Numbered from the stretch's first letter, positions 17,237 to 25,000 are shown. The stretch: 34,405 bases of DNA from Desulfatibacillum alkenivorans DSM 16219 (GCF_900142135.1 NZ_FQZU01000052.1:1-34405), one strand, 5' to 3'. Program-made: numbers and translations. The notes: generated by a model not told the origin, from the letters alone.

Positions 17237-17845
17237 ATGGAACTCAAAGCCTTTTATGACTACATAAATAGCAGCGGGACGCTTCTTTTTTTCCGGCTGG
17301 ATTCGGAAGGCCGCATCCTGTCAATGAATCAATGCGCCTGTCAAATTTGTGGCGAACATGTCATGGGGGAACCATTTCAAAACATTATCCTGGATTTTCA
17401 AGACATTTTTAATGTCCGGGAGATTAGAAATGGCTCTGAGTGTGAAAAACCGTTTAGTATTCAAACCGTCCAAGGCAGCCCCGAGACATATTTATTGGAA
17501 TTTACGCCCGCCGAGGGTGATATTCTGGTTTTTGGCCGTAAGGATTTTGATGAAATGGAGCTATTGAAGACAGAGGTTATGTCATTGAATCAGGAGTTGG
17601 GAAATCTCAGCCGGACGCTTCACAAAAAAAATGCTGAATTGCAGAACGCCCTGGACCATGTAAAGACCCTGCAAGGCATTATTCCTATTTGCATGCACTG
17701 CCACAAGATTCGTGATGAAAAACAGATTTGGGATCGACTTGAAAAATATTTGACCGAACACACTTATGCAGAATTAAGCCATAGCATCTGCCCTGAATGT
17801 CTTGAAAGGCTTTACCCTGATATTGATGATGATGATGAATGCTGA
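17237..17845 (+). CDS. PAS/coiled-coil/Cys4 signalling protein, copy 1
   Basis: A cytosolic protein of 202 aa without a kinase, cyclase or DNA-binding domain. Residues about 10-100 are PAS-like (LLFFRLDSEGRILSMNQCACQICG). About 104-148 form a coiled coil (EMELLKTEVMSLNQELGNLSR, then a heptad run). The C-terminal block carries C152-x2-C155 and C185-x2-C188 with KIRDEKQIW and SHSICPECLERLYP between and around them. This tail is common at the end of PAS and receiver proteins in Desulfobacterota and probably binds a metal; its role is not established as far as I know. An acidic run (DIDDDDEC) ends the protein. It follows the B12 gene and likely is its partner. Confidence 0.8.
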   Translation: MELKAFYDYINSSGTLLFFRLDSEGRILSMNQCACQICGEHVMGEPFQNIILDFQDIFNVREIRNGSECEKPFSIQTVQGSPETYLLEFTPAEGDILVFGRKDFDEMELLKTEVMSLNQELGNLSRTLHKKNAELQNALDHVKTLQGIIPICMHCHKIRDEKQIWDRLEKYLTEHTYAELSHSICPECLERLYPDIDDDDEC

Positions 17846-17929
17846 TTTTGCTATTAGATGTCCATCTCCATGCGATGCCCGGAAAAGGATAAACAAACAG
17901 AAGGGATGCTAAAATCCAAGGAGAACGCC

Positions 17930-18379
17930 ATGAAGGAACAAATCATGAAGACGGCCGCGGAACTTATTCAACCTTCCGGAGATGTTGCCCGGGCTTTTTC
18001 ACAAAAGCGCGATCAATTTGCTGCAAAGGGGAACCAGCTTATGGGGGAACGGCCTGATCTGGAAAAATTGACGGGAAAGGGTAATCGCCAAATGGCCGAG
18101 GACAATAACCGCAATTTCGCCAGATTCATGGAGTCCATGTTTTTGAATTATGACTCCAATGTTTTGGTGGAAACGGTTCTTTGGGTTTTCCGCGCCTACC
18201 GGGCGCACGGTTTTCAGTCAACCTATTGGGCCGCGAATTTAAATATTTGGCTTGACATGCTTGAACAATCTTTGACAAAGGAAGAATTTAACGCCATCTC
18301 TCCATTTTATAATTGGCTGATCGTCAATATACCTGTTTTTGTCGCACTCACGGATGAGACCGGCGGAAATTGCACCTAA
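17930..18379 (+). CDS. Unrecognised all-helical protein in the B12 module
   Basis: A 149-residue soluble protein whose start is set by the strong AAGGAGAACGCC site before the ATG; the frame is open upstream to 17858. I do not recognise the family. It is helical almost throughout and rich in aromatics in its second half (TVLWVFRAYRAHGF, YWAANLNIWLDML, FYNWLIVNIPVF). NNRNFARFMESMF precedes these. There is no signal peptide, no long membrane segment and no cysteine cluster; the only Cys is near the C-terminus. Its size and pattern would fit a globin-like or sensor helix bundle, but this is speculation. It lies 84 bases after the PAS gene on the same strand. Confidence 0.7.
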   Translation: MKEQIMKTAAELIQPSGDVARAFSQKRDQFAAKGNQLMGERPDLEKLTGKGNRQMAEDNNRNFARFMESMFLNYDSNVLVETVLWVFRAYRAHGFQSTYWAANLNIWLDMLEQSLTKEEFNAISPFYNWLIVNIPVFVALTDETGGNCT

Positions 18380-18400
18380 ATATTTTTGCTGGCAAAAGTG

Positions 18401-18607
18401 GTTTCTCCCAATCACTTTTCAGAAAGCAATTGCCTTGGAAAAATGGATTCGGAAAGGCCCATTTTTTCCGTCTTCGCTCACATCGCCCCATGTATAGCCG
18501 CTTTCAGCGGGCTATTCCCGGTCATGACTTTGAGGCAGAGAATCAAAGCCGCCATGGTCTTTTCTTCGTCCGGGTTTACGTCTCCCTTGATATTAAGCAA
18601 ATTCATG
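18401..18607 (-). pseudogene. Decayed dockerin 3' fragment (paralogue of the 14021-16186 gene end)
   Basis: The minus strand encodes NIKGDVNPDEEKTMAALILC and then LKVMTGN, closely matching the dockerin tail of the secreted protein (NIQGDVNRDGEKNMADLILS and LKVMTGN). DNA similarity extends from 18401-18607 to 13985-14212. A one-base deletion after the LKVMTGN block shifts the frame into a stop, and a calcium-loop glycine has become Glu (NPDEE for NRDGE). No upstream LamG or propeller part remains, so this is a gene remnant. Confidence 0.75.
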
Positions 18608-18783
18608 ATTACTATTTTTTTGAAACGCCTATTCCGAAAGTTGAAATTCATAATATCAAAATGCGATGAAGCAGTCCGTCGCACACAAACAGGCGCCCTT
18701 GCTTCTCGCCGGAGGGAAGAGGCCGGCGAAGCCGCCCGGGGTTCCATTCAAGCCGTCCATCGCGCCTTTTCCGGAAAGATTTA

Positions 18784-18797
18784 GGCACAATTAATGC
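18784..18797 (+). promoter_or_regulatory. Sigma-54-type -24/-12 promoter, copy 2
   Basis: GGCACAATTAATGC repeats the copy-1 promoter with one base changed in the spacer, again with GG-N10-GC. It is about 50 bases before the ATG at 18848. Conservation of this motif while the DNA around it differs supports function. Confidence 0.6.
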
Positions 18798-18847
18798 ATC
18801 ATGTATCCGCTAATAAATCCGTCTTAATTCAATAAAGGAACTGACCG

Positions 18848-19488
18848 ATGATATCGGAAAACGTCTACAACAATTACCTGGATCATCTCCTGGGCGGCCG
18901 CCGCGCCCAGTGCGCATGCATAGTGCAAGAGTTGCTGGACCAGGAGATTGCAATCAAGGACCTTTATTCAGGCCTGTTCCAGGAAAGCCTCTACGAAACC
19001 GGGCGTCTTTGGGAGATGAACAAAATATCGGTCGCCAGGGAGCATTTGGTCACCGCCATTACCGAAGGTTTGATGAATCTGGTTTATCCCGCTTTGTTCG
19101 GGAAGGAAAAAAACGGAAAAAGCGCTGTTGTTTCCTGCGTTCCCAACGAACCGCATCGAGTGGGGGCGAAAATGGCGTCGGACGTTTTTGAATTACACGG
19201 ATGGAGCGTCTACTTCCTGGGCGCCGATACTCCCATAGATGATTTGCTCCGCTTTGTGGACAGGGTGTGGTGGGGTTGTCGTGCAGTGCGTATTTTAACT
19301 TCCCCAATCTGATACTATCTATAGAGGCGTTAAAGGCCGAGTTCGCATCCCTGGACATCGCCGTGGGCGGCCGAGCGCTCGCCATAGAAAACCTTGACAG
19401 CATCAATAAATACCCCAACACCATGTGCATACACTCATTACCGGAGTTGGAGGACATGCTGCAATCCAGTTGTTTTGTCGTTGCTTGA
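18848..19488 (+). pseudogene. Second B12-binding protein gene, frameshifted
   Basis: A paralogue of the gene at 16578. The first 70 residues match at 51 positions, and W55, E65, H66 and E-P-H-R-V-G are all kept. Near 19266, about ten bases are missing relative to copy 1, at the position of KPDL before the SxL loop. The original frame then runs to a stop at 19310-19312 after a short unrelated tail. The rest of the cobalamin domain (VGLSCSAYFNF through AVGGRAL to the end) continues in another frame to 19488. The cap and half of the B12 fold could still be made, but without the SxL and GG loops. Either a true pseudogene, a gene read by frameshifting, or a sequencing error. Confidence 0.75.
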
Positions 19489-19494
19489 GGCCCA

Positions 19495-20100
19495 ATGAAC
19501 TTAAGCGCCTTTCACGAATACCTGAACGGCCCTGCGCCGGTTCTCTTTTTTCGGCTGGATGGGCAAGGCCGCGTCATGTCAATGAACAACTACGCCAGTC
19601 AAATCTGCGGCGACCTGACCGCGGGAACGCCTTTTCAGGATGTTCTCATTGATTTTCAGGAGGCTTTCGACTTTCAAAAAATAGAGGACGCTCCTTCGGA
19701 AGAGCATTTATTAAGCATCCAAACAGTCTCAGGCCATCCCCAAAGTTACCTGTTCGTGTTCAAGCGTCTGGGAAACCTGGTGCTGGCCTTTGGGCGTCCC
19801 GATATGCAAGAAATGGAATTGCTTCGTACGGAAATGGTTGCTTTAAACCAGGAGTTGGTAAATCTGACTCGGGACCTTCACAAGAAGAATGCAGAATTGC
19901 AACACGCCCTGGATCACGTTAAAACGTTGCAGGGCGTCATTCCCATTTGCATGCACTGCCATAAGATTCGCAACGAAAAGCAGGTTTGGGACAAGCTGGA
20001 AGAATACCTTATAGAGAGAGCGGACGTTGATTTGAGCCACAGCATTTGCCCGGAGTGCATGGAAAAGCTCTATCCCGAAGACGGCGATGACGAGTGCTGA
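19495..20100 (+). CDS. PAS/coiled-coil/Cys4 signalling protein, copy 2
   Basis: A 201-residue paralogue of the protein at 17237 with the same order: PAS-like domain (VLFFRLDGQGRVMSMNNYAS), coiled coil (EMELLRTEMVALNQELVNL), then CMHC...SHSICPEC and an acidic DGDDEC end. The zinc-type cysteines, KIRNEKQVW and the C-terminal Cys are all kept. It starts six bases after the end of the broken B12 gene, so translation may be coupled. The frame is intact, so it appears to be kept even though its B12 partner is damaged; it may work with the copy-1 B12 protein. Confidence 0.8.
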   Translation: MNLSAFHEYLNGPAPVLFFRLDGQGRVMSMNNYASQICGDLTAGTPFQDVLIDFQEAFDFQKIEDAPSEEHLLSIQTVSGHPQSYLFVFKRLGNLVLAFGRPDMQEMELLRTEMVALNQELVNLTRDLHKKNAELQHALDHVKTLQGVIPICMHCHKIRNEKQVWDKLEEYLIERADVDLSHSICPECMEKLYPEDGDDEC

Positions 20101-20164
20101 GTTCCGCATGCCGGCCGGCCTTCCCTCAACATGGCTTGGGCTCCGCTTGCTCTAACCCGGCTCT

Positions 20165-21430
20165 CTAATCTTCCCGGTTTTGGGATTGCTGGTCTGCATC
20201 CATTTTATCCGAAGCCTTGCCGGCCGCGTCCACGTCCAGGCCCATGGCTTCGGCCCGTTTGCTCCACTGCTTGCGGGCAAGGGCCTGCATGTCCTTGACC
20301 TCGTCCATTTCGTCCATGATTTCCATGCCCAACAGGGTTTCCACCACGTCCTCCAGGGTGACAAGGCCTTTGGTCCCGCCGTAGGTCCCGGCCACCAACG
20401 CGATGTGCTGGCGCTTGTCCAAAAACAATTCCAGCAAGTTCGAGAGGGGCGCGTCCTTGGCCACGACCGGCATCTCCCGCTTCAGGCTTTCCAGGGAGAC
20501 GTCCACCTGGCCTTTGGCCATGGCCAGCAGCAGATCGTCCTTAAGGACGAAGCCGGTGATGTCGTCCACGCTTTCCCCATAGACGGGCAGGCGGGAAAAA
20601 GGGGCGTCCCCGCAGCGTTCCAGGGCCTGGGCTATGGTCAATCTGTTGGGCAGGGCGGATATGACCATGCGGGGAGTCATGATGTCCTCGGCTTTCAGGA
20701 ACTCCAGGCGAAACAGATTGCGGATGATCCGGGACTCCCGCTCGTTGATGTGCCCGGATTCCTCTCCCATGCCGGCCATGGCGATGAACTCCTCCCGGCT
20801 GAACACATGGATGTCTGCATTCCGGGCGATGACCTTGGTCAACTGCTCGGAAATGAGGATCAAGGGATACAAACAGAAGATCAGCGCGCTGACAAACTTG
20901 GCCGTAAGGCCGGACAGGCTGCGCCAGTACACGGCGCCCAGGGTTTTGGGGATGATCTCGGAAAAAAACAGGATCATCAAAGTCATGACCGCGGAAAACA
21001 CCCCGAACCACCCACTGCCGAAGACGGCCGTGGCCTTGGCGCCCGAGCCGATGGCGCCTACGGTGTGGGCGATGGTGTTTAGCGTCAGGATAGCGGCCAG
21101 GGACCGGTCCACGTCCTCCTGCTTGAGCTTTTTCAGCAAGGCCGCCCTTTTGGGGGCCTTTTCCTCCAGTCCGGCGATAAACGAAGGCGTTACACTTAGC
21201 AGCACGGCCTCGGCCACCGAGCACATAAAGGAAAACACCAGGGCCAAAAGCACGTAAAGGACCAAAAGCGCCACGTCGGATTGCGAAGCCTGGACATCGG
21301 CCGGGGCAGGATCAACAATCCCCATGGCGAAAGCCGCTCCGCCTATTACAATGAGTACAAAAAAAAGAAGCGCATTGAATATGATTCTAGGTTTTTTCAC
21401 TCCGGACAAGAGGCTTTCTTCCTTAACCAA
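20165..21430 (-). CDS. CNNM/CBS-domain membrane protein (CorC/HlyC-like)
   Basis: A 421-residue integral membrane protein. Residues about 15-200 are a CNNM (DUF21) transmembrane domain with GIVDPAPADV, SVAEAVLLSV and FFSEIIPKTLGAVYW. About 240-370 hold a CBS pair (DIMTPRMVISALP and FSRLPVYGESVDDITGFVLKDDLL). The usual C-terminal CorC_HlyC domain is missing; a charged tail of about 45 residues ends the protein. The family is tied to Mg2+/Na+ export or ion regulation. The open frame begins at a TTG (21430). Another TTG at 21409 has AAGGAAG about eight bases upstream and may be the true start. Last gene of the minus-strand cation operon. Confidence 0.88.
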   Translation of the reverse strand: MVKEESLLSGVKKPRIIFNALLFFVLIVIGGAAFAMGIVDPAPADVQASQSDVALLVLYVLLALVFSFMCSVAEAVLLSVTPSFIAGLEEKAPKRAALLKKLKQEDVDRSLAAILTLNTIAHTVGAIGSGAKATAVFGSGWFGVFSAVMTLMILFFSEIIPKTLGAVYWRSLSGLTAKFVSALIFCLYPLILISEQLTKVIARNADIHVFSREEFIAMAGMGEESGHINERESRIIRNLFRLEFLKAEDIMTPRMVISALPNRLTIAQALERCGDAPFSRLPVYGESVDDITGFVLKDDLLLAMAKGQVDVSLESLKREMPVVAKDAPLSNLLELFLDKRQHIALVAGTYGGTKGLVTLEDVVETLLGMEIMDEMDEVKDMQALARKQWSKRAEAMGLDVDAAGKASDKMDADQQSQNRED

Positions 21431-21523
21431 AAAAAGTGCATGAACCCATAATAAGCCGCATTAATCGTCCCTTCCTGATTCCGCAAAAAACGGCGGAAGG
21501 CCAAACCGTTAAATCCGGCGGCC

Positions 21524-22492
21524 TCAGGATAAGGTTATTTTAAACCATAAGTACGCTGCGAATGCAAAGACAAAGACAGCGCCCTCCCACCGGTCAATGC
21601 TTCTTTTTTTTCCGGTGAACATAAAGAGGAAAAGGGCCAAACTTGCCAGAGCCACGGCCGCGTTGTCCAGGAAATCCCCCGGGCTGAGGGGGGCGGGGCG
21701 TATGGCTACGCTGACGCCCAATATTAGAAACACGTTGAAAATATTGGACCCCACCACGTTGCCCACGGCCATGCTGATTTTCCCCCGGTGGGCGGCCGTC
21801 AGGGACGAGGCAAGCTCGGGCAGGGAGGTCCCGGCCGCCGCCACCGTCAGGCCCACCAGGGATTCGCTCATGCCCAGCTTCTTGGCCATGACCACCGCGG
21901 ACGCCACAAAGATGCGCCCGCCCAGGATGAGAAGCGCCAGGCCGCCTGCGATGAACCCGGACATGAGGAGCCCGGCCATTTTCTCGGGGGGGCTCTCCCC
22001 GGTCTCCTGGAGTTCCCCGGAAGATTTGGCGATGGAAAAGGTGTAATACAGAAAAATGGCGAAGAAGCACAGCAGGATCAATCCGTCAAACAGGGACAGG
22101 GTGTGGGCCTGCTCCGGGCATCCGGCCGCGGGTTCGGCCAGGAGAAAAACCGCGGCGCAGGTGAGAAGCAGAAAGGGAATGCCTTTCCACACCGTGTTTT
22201 CGTCCACCCCCAGCGGGGATAGCATGGACGAGATCCCCAATATGACCAGGAGATTGAACAGATTGCTGCCAAGCACGTTGGAGACGGCCAGGGCCGTGCT
22301 GCCCTGAACGGCCGAAACCACGCTCACGACCAACTCGGGGCCCGAGGTGCCGAAAGCCACGATGGTCAGCCCCACCACCAGTTCGGAGATATTAAAGCGC
22401 CGGGCCAGGGCCGAGCCTCCGCGAACCAGGATCTCCGCCCCTACGATAAGCAATGCCAATCCGCCCGCCATACCCAGGAGAAACATGTCCAC
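21524..22492 (-). CDS. Sodium/calcium exchanger of the CaCA family (YrbG-like)
   Basis: An inner-membrane cation antiporter of 322 aa with about ten transmembrane helices. The two family alpha-repeats are clear: VGLTIVAFGTSGPEL with GSNLFNLLVILG in the first half, and VGLTVAAAGTSLPEL with GSNIFNVFLILG in the second. Their acidic residues are the cation ligands in the family. The start is GTG at 22492 or ATG two codons later; GGGGTGG lies before the ATG. It would exchange Na+ or H+ for Ca2+. It lies 51 bases downstream of the UPF0316 gene and 93 upstream of the CNNM gene. Confidence 0.9.
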   Translation of the reverse strand: MDMFLLGMAGGLALLIVGAEILVRGGSALARRFNISELVVGLTIVAFGTSGPELVVSVVSAVQGSTALAVSNVLGSNLFNLLVILGISSMLSPLGVDENTVWKGIPFLLLTCAAVFLLAEPAAGCPEQAHTLSLFDGLILLCFFAIFLYYTFSIAKSSGELQETGESPPEKMAGLLMSGFIAGGLALLILGGRIFVASAVVMAKKLGMSESLVGLTVAAAGTSLPELASSLTAAHRGKISMAVGNVVGSNIFNVFLILGVSVAIRPAPLSPGDFLDNAAVALASLALFLFMFTGKKRSIDRWEGAVFVFAFAAYLWFKITLS

Positions 22493-22543
22493 CCCTTCGC
22501 CGCTGCGCCGCTGGAAGAAAGATTGCCGGAACGGCTCCCTCCG

Positions 22544-23116
22544 TTACTTTTTTTTCAAAACCGCTCTCCAGCCGGTGGGCGGCGCCATGAACGGCCGGAT
22601 CACCTTGCTGACGCTTCCGGCCCTCTCCGTAATATAAAAAGCCTCCGGATCGACCGACTTGATCATGGTGATGATGGCCCCCACGTCTCTGCGCCTGCAG
22701 ACAATGAACAACTGCATGACCGGGCCTTCCAGGCCCTCTCCGGCAAAAGTGGTGACCTCGTAGCCTTGGCCACGAATCAGTGCGGCCATTTCCCTTCCGT
22801 TTTTTATGGAAATAGCCCGCAGTATCATGTGCCCGGCCGCCATCCACCGCTCCAACTTGATTCCCGCGAAATTGCCGGAGGCGAAGCCCAGGGCGTAAAA
22901 GAAAATCAGGCCCGGCCGGTCCTTGATCAGGGGGACGACTGTGGATATGACGGACAGCCAGATAAAGACCTCAAAAAAGCCCAGGCAAAAGGAAATCCAG
23001 GTTCTGCCCTGGACGATCATGATGGTTCGTATGGTCCCAAGGGACACGTCCACAATGCGCAGGCAAAAAATAAGCGCTCCTTGGGCAATCAATGGAAGGT
23101 TGGTAAAAAACTCCAT
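22544..23116 (-). CDS. UPF0316 (DUF5698/DUF2179) membrane protein
   Basis: A membrane protein of 190 aa from the ATG at 23116, chosen because MEFFTNLPLIAQGALIFCLRIVDVSLGT is the normal family start; the frame is open to 23164. Three N-terminal membrane segments cover residues about 5-90. The C-terminal DUF2179 domain (GREMAALIRGQGYEVTTFAG, then IVCRRRDVGAIITMIKSVDP) has the ferredoxin-like pattern of a small-ligand-binding regulatory domain. Function is unknown. The setting between a zinc and a calcium transporter hints at ion homeostasis. Confidence 0.82.
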   Translation of the reverse strand: MEFFTNLPLIAQGALIFCLRIVDVSLGTIRTIMIVQGRTWISFCLGFFEVFIWLSVISTVVPLIKDRPGLIFFYALGFASGNFAGIKLERWMAAGHMILRAISIKNGREMAALIRGQGYEVTTFAGEGLEGPVMQLFIVCRRRDVGAIITMIKSVDPEAFYITERAGSVSKVIRPFMAPPTGWRAVLKKK

Positions 23117-23200
23117 ACAAGCGGCTTTCAGACACGATGACGGCGACATTGGCCCGCAGAACATTCGTGATCCCGGTCGTCAAAATGTAAGAGAAGGCTT

Positions 23201-24193
23201 TCAGAGCCACCTCATGCGTTTGAACAAAAAAAGCAGGACGCCCCCCAACCCCAGCAGAAAAACGCACACGATCAAAAAGGCCCAGCGGTAATCCGCCCCG
23301 GGAATGCCGCCCACGTTTATGCCCAAAAGCCCGGTTAAGAGCCCTAACGGCAAAAATATGGCCGCCACCACGGATAAAATCAGCATGGCCCGATTCATTT
23401 CCTCGGCAAGGCGGTTTCCCAATTCCTCCTGGGTGACTGCGGCCCGGTCCCTGGCGGCGTCCATATCCTCCACAAAACGGGCCGTGCGCTCCGCATCCTC
23501 CCGGATTTCCATTTTGTGGAATTCATTAAGGATGGGGCTTTTTTCGTTTTGCAGCCTTAAAAGAACGTCCCGCTGGGGGGCGATGTATCGCCGGAGGGCG
23601 ATGGCCTGCCTTCGGATTTTGGACACCTGGGGCCGCAAGCCCCTGGCGTCCGGCTCCAGGACGGCCTCTTCCATCTGGTCCGCCAGGTCGTCTATCTCGT
23701 AGATCACGTCCCCCATGCGGTCCGTGATGCGGCTGCATACAAAGGTGAAAAATTCTCCGGAATCTTTCGGCCCCACTCCTTCCTCCAAAGCGGTTGCCGC
23801 GTCCTGGACGGCCATGACCCTTCTGTGGCGCATGGATATAATCCTGCCAGGCTCCAGCAGCATTCTCAGGGCCACCATGTCTTCCGGGTCGGAGCCCGGA
23901 TTGGCGTTGATCCCCCGCAGAATAACCAGGAGATCTTCTCCCAGCCCCACGGAGCGCGGCCGTGTTTCGTCCGCTATCAGCCCCTGCACCACAATGGGAT
24001 TGAGGCCGCTTTTTTCATCCAGCCACGCCATGGCGTACGGGTCGCGGAAATCCACATGGAGCCACAAAATCCCCTGATCGGGGGTCCACTGAAGAATATC
24101 CTCCCATCCCACGCTTCGGCCCCCGCCTACGCCGTCAAGCAAATAGGCGTATATCAACCCGCTGCTGTCCTGCATCCATCCCCCCCGTGACAT
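23201..24193 (-). CDS. zntB: ZntB-type zinc transporter (CorA superfamily)
   Basis: A 330-residue protein of the CorA metal-ion transporter superfamily. The long N-terminal cytosolic domain matches ZntB (LDGVGGG, ADETRPRSVGLGEDLLVILRGIN, ALRRYIAPQRDVL). Two C-terminal membrane helices flank the signature loop, here GINVGGIPG; canonical CorA has GMN, and ZntB proteins have GVN or GIN. The protein ends in a basic KRMRWL as ZntB does. The start is 24193 or the ATG at 24175, which is directly preceded by a G-rich stretch. It transports Zn2+ across the inner membrane, probably H+-coupled import by family knowledge. It lies 84 bases before the UPF0316 gene. Confidence 0.88.
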   Translation of the reverse strand: MSRGGWMQDSSGLIYAYLLDGVGGGRSVGWEDILQWTPDQGILWLHVDFRDPYAMAWLDEKSGLNPIVVQGLIADETRPRSVGLGEDLLVILRGINANPGSDPEDMVALRMLLEPGRIISMRHRRVMAVQDAATALEEGVGPKDSGEFFTFVCSRITDRMGDVIYEIDDLADQMEEAVLEPDARGLRPQVSKIRRQAIALRRYIAPQRDVLLRLQNEKSPILNEFHKMEIREDAERTARFVEDMDAARDRAAVTQEELGNRLAEEMNRAMLILSVVAAIFLPLGLLTGLLGINVGGIPGADYRWAFLIVCVFLLGLGGVLLFLFKRMRWL

Positions 24194-24249
24194 AAAACAG
24201 GCCTCTCCCCTATGACTCAGGTCTTTTCGGGGTCAGCCTATTCTTTAAC

Positions 24250-24462
24250 CTATTCTTTGCCGGCGCTCTCTTTCTTTTTCGTTATCCGGATTGGGAGCCA
24301 CCCTGCAATGAGCCCTAATGCGAACACGCAACATAGCACAAGCGCCCGGGAAGCCTCCGCGCCCCAGAACAAAAAGCGCACCTCCACAACCTCTGCATTT
24401 TGAATCACAAAAATGACGAACAACAAGCCTATCAGAATTCGCACAACCTTTTTGACGGTCAT
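24250..24462 (-). CDS. LapA/DUF1049-domain small membrane protein
   Basis: A 70-residue protein with two hydrophobic helices (residues about 8-22 and 38-56) joined by QNAEVVEVRFLFWGAEAS, the LapA-domain signature (QN...V...FLFW), and a short basic C-terminal tail. LapA-domain proteins in enterobacteria act in control of lipopolysaccharide synthesis; the role here is unknown. It lies 56 bases before zntB and 58 after the CBM48 gene on the same strand. Confidence 0.8.
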   Translation of the reverse strand: MTVKKVVRILIGLLFVIFVIQNAEVVEVRFLFWGAEASRALVLCCVFALGLIAGWLPIRITKKKESAGKE

Positions 24463-24520
24463 TCACAAGCTCCGTTGCGGACTATCGGTTTTTATGCAAT
24501 CCCAAGGCTGTGAGCGGGGA

Positions 24521-24835
24521 CTAAATCTCCAGCACATGATTCTCCGTGCCGAACTCGTTGGTGCAGGTCTCTTGCGTGTCCGGGTTCAGAGCCCAGTCGC
24601 CGTCCACCAAAAACTTGTACTCGCAACGGCCCGGGGCGACCATGACAATCTTTTTCCACAACCCGGTCTTATCCAACTTCATGGGATGCTTCTTGGCGTC
24701 CCAGCCGTTAAAATCTCCGGCGACCGAAACCTCTTTGGCCTCGGGAGCTCTCATAAAAAAGGTTACTCGTTTCTTTGCAGACGCATTTTTAGCGGACTTT
24801 GTCTTGCCGCCGGTCTCCATCTTCTTTTTGGCCAT
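24521..24835 (-). CDS. Stand-alone CBM48 (glycogen-binding) protein
   Basis: A small cytosolic protein of 104 aa. After a lysine-rich leader of about 22 residues comes a single CBM48/isoamylase early-set domain: VTFFMRAPEAKEVSVAGDFN, then GWDAKKHPM, GLWKKIVMVAPGRCEYKFLV and DGDWALNPD. The GDFNGW and YKFLVDG motifs are those of AMPK-beta and branching-enzyme glycogen-binding modules. No catalytic domain is fused. AAAGGAGGTCTG lies before the ATG. It heads the six-gene minus-strand cluster and may target or sense glycogen. Confidence 0.88.
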   Translation of the reverse strand: MAKKKMETGGKTKSAKNASAKKRVTFFMRAPEAKEVSVAGDFNGWDAKKHPMKLDKTGLWKKIVMVAPGRCEYKFLVDGDWALNPDTQETCTNEFGTENHVLEI

Positions 24836-25000
24836 GGTTCAGACCTCCTTTTGCCTGTCCTGAACAGGGTCGGCATCGACCCGAAAAAGTCTTGCGCTCC
24901 CAATACGGCCCCTAATCCCTGATGGTATCTTGCATTTTACTAAATATACGCCCGCCAATGCATGGTGTCAAAAAAGATTCGTGTTAGGGCGTGGAGTATT

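Larger units (their letters stand above)
18380..18847. other. Intergenic region between the two B12 modules
   Basis: It contains the dockerin remnant (18401-18607), about 175 bases with no recognised feature (18608-18783), and the second sigma-54-type promoter (18784-18797). No intact gene is visible. Confidence 0.6.

Noticed and set aside
18848-20100. Second B12/PAS pair as an assembly duplicate of the first
   Set aside because: The copies differ throughout (19 of the first 70 B12 residues), so they are real paralogues and not an assembly artefact.
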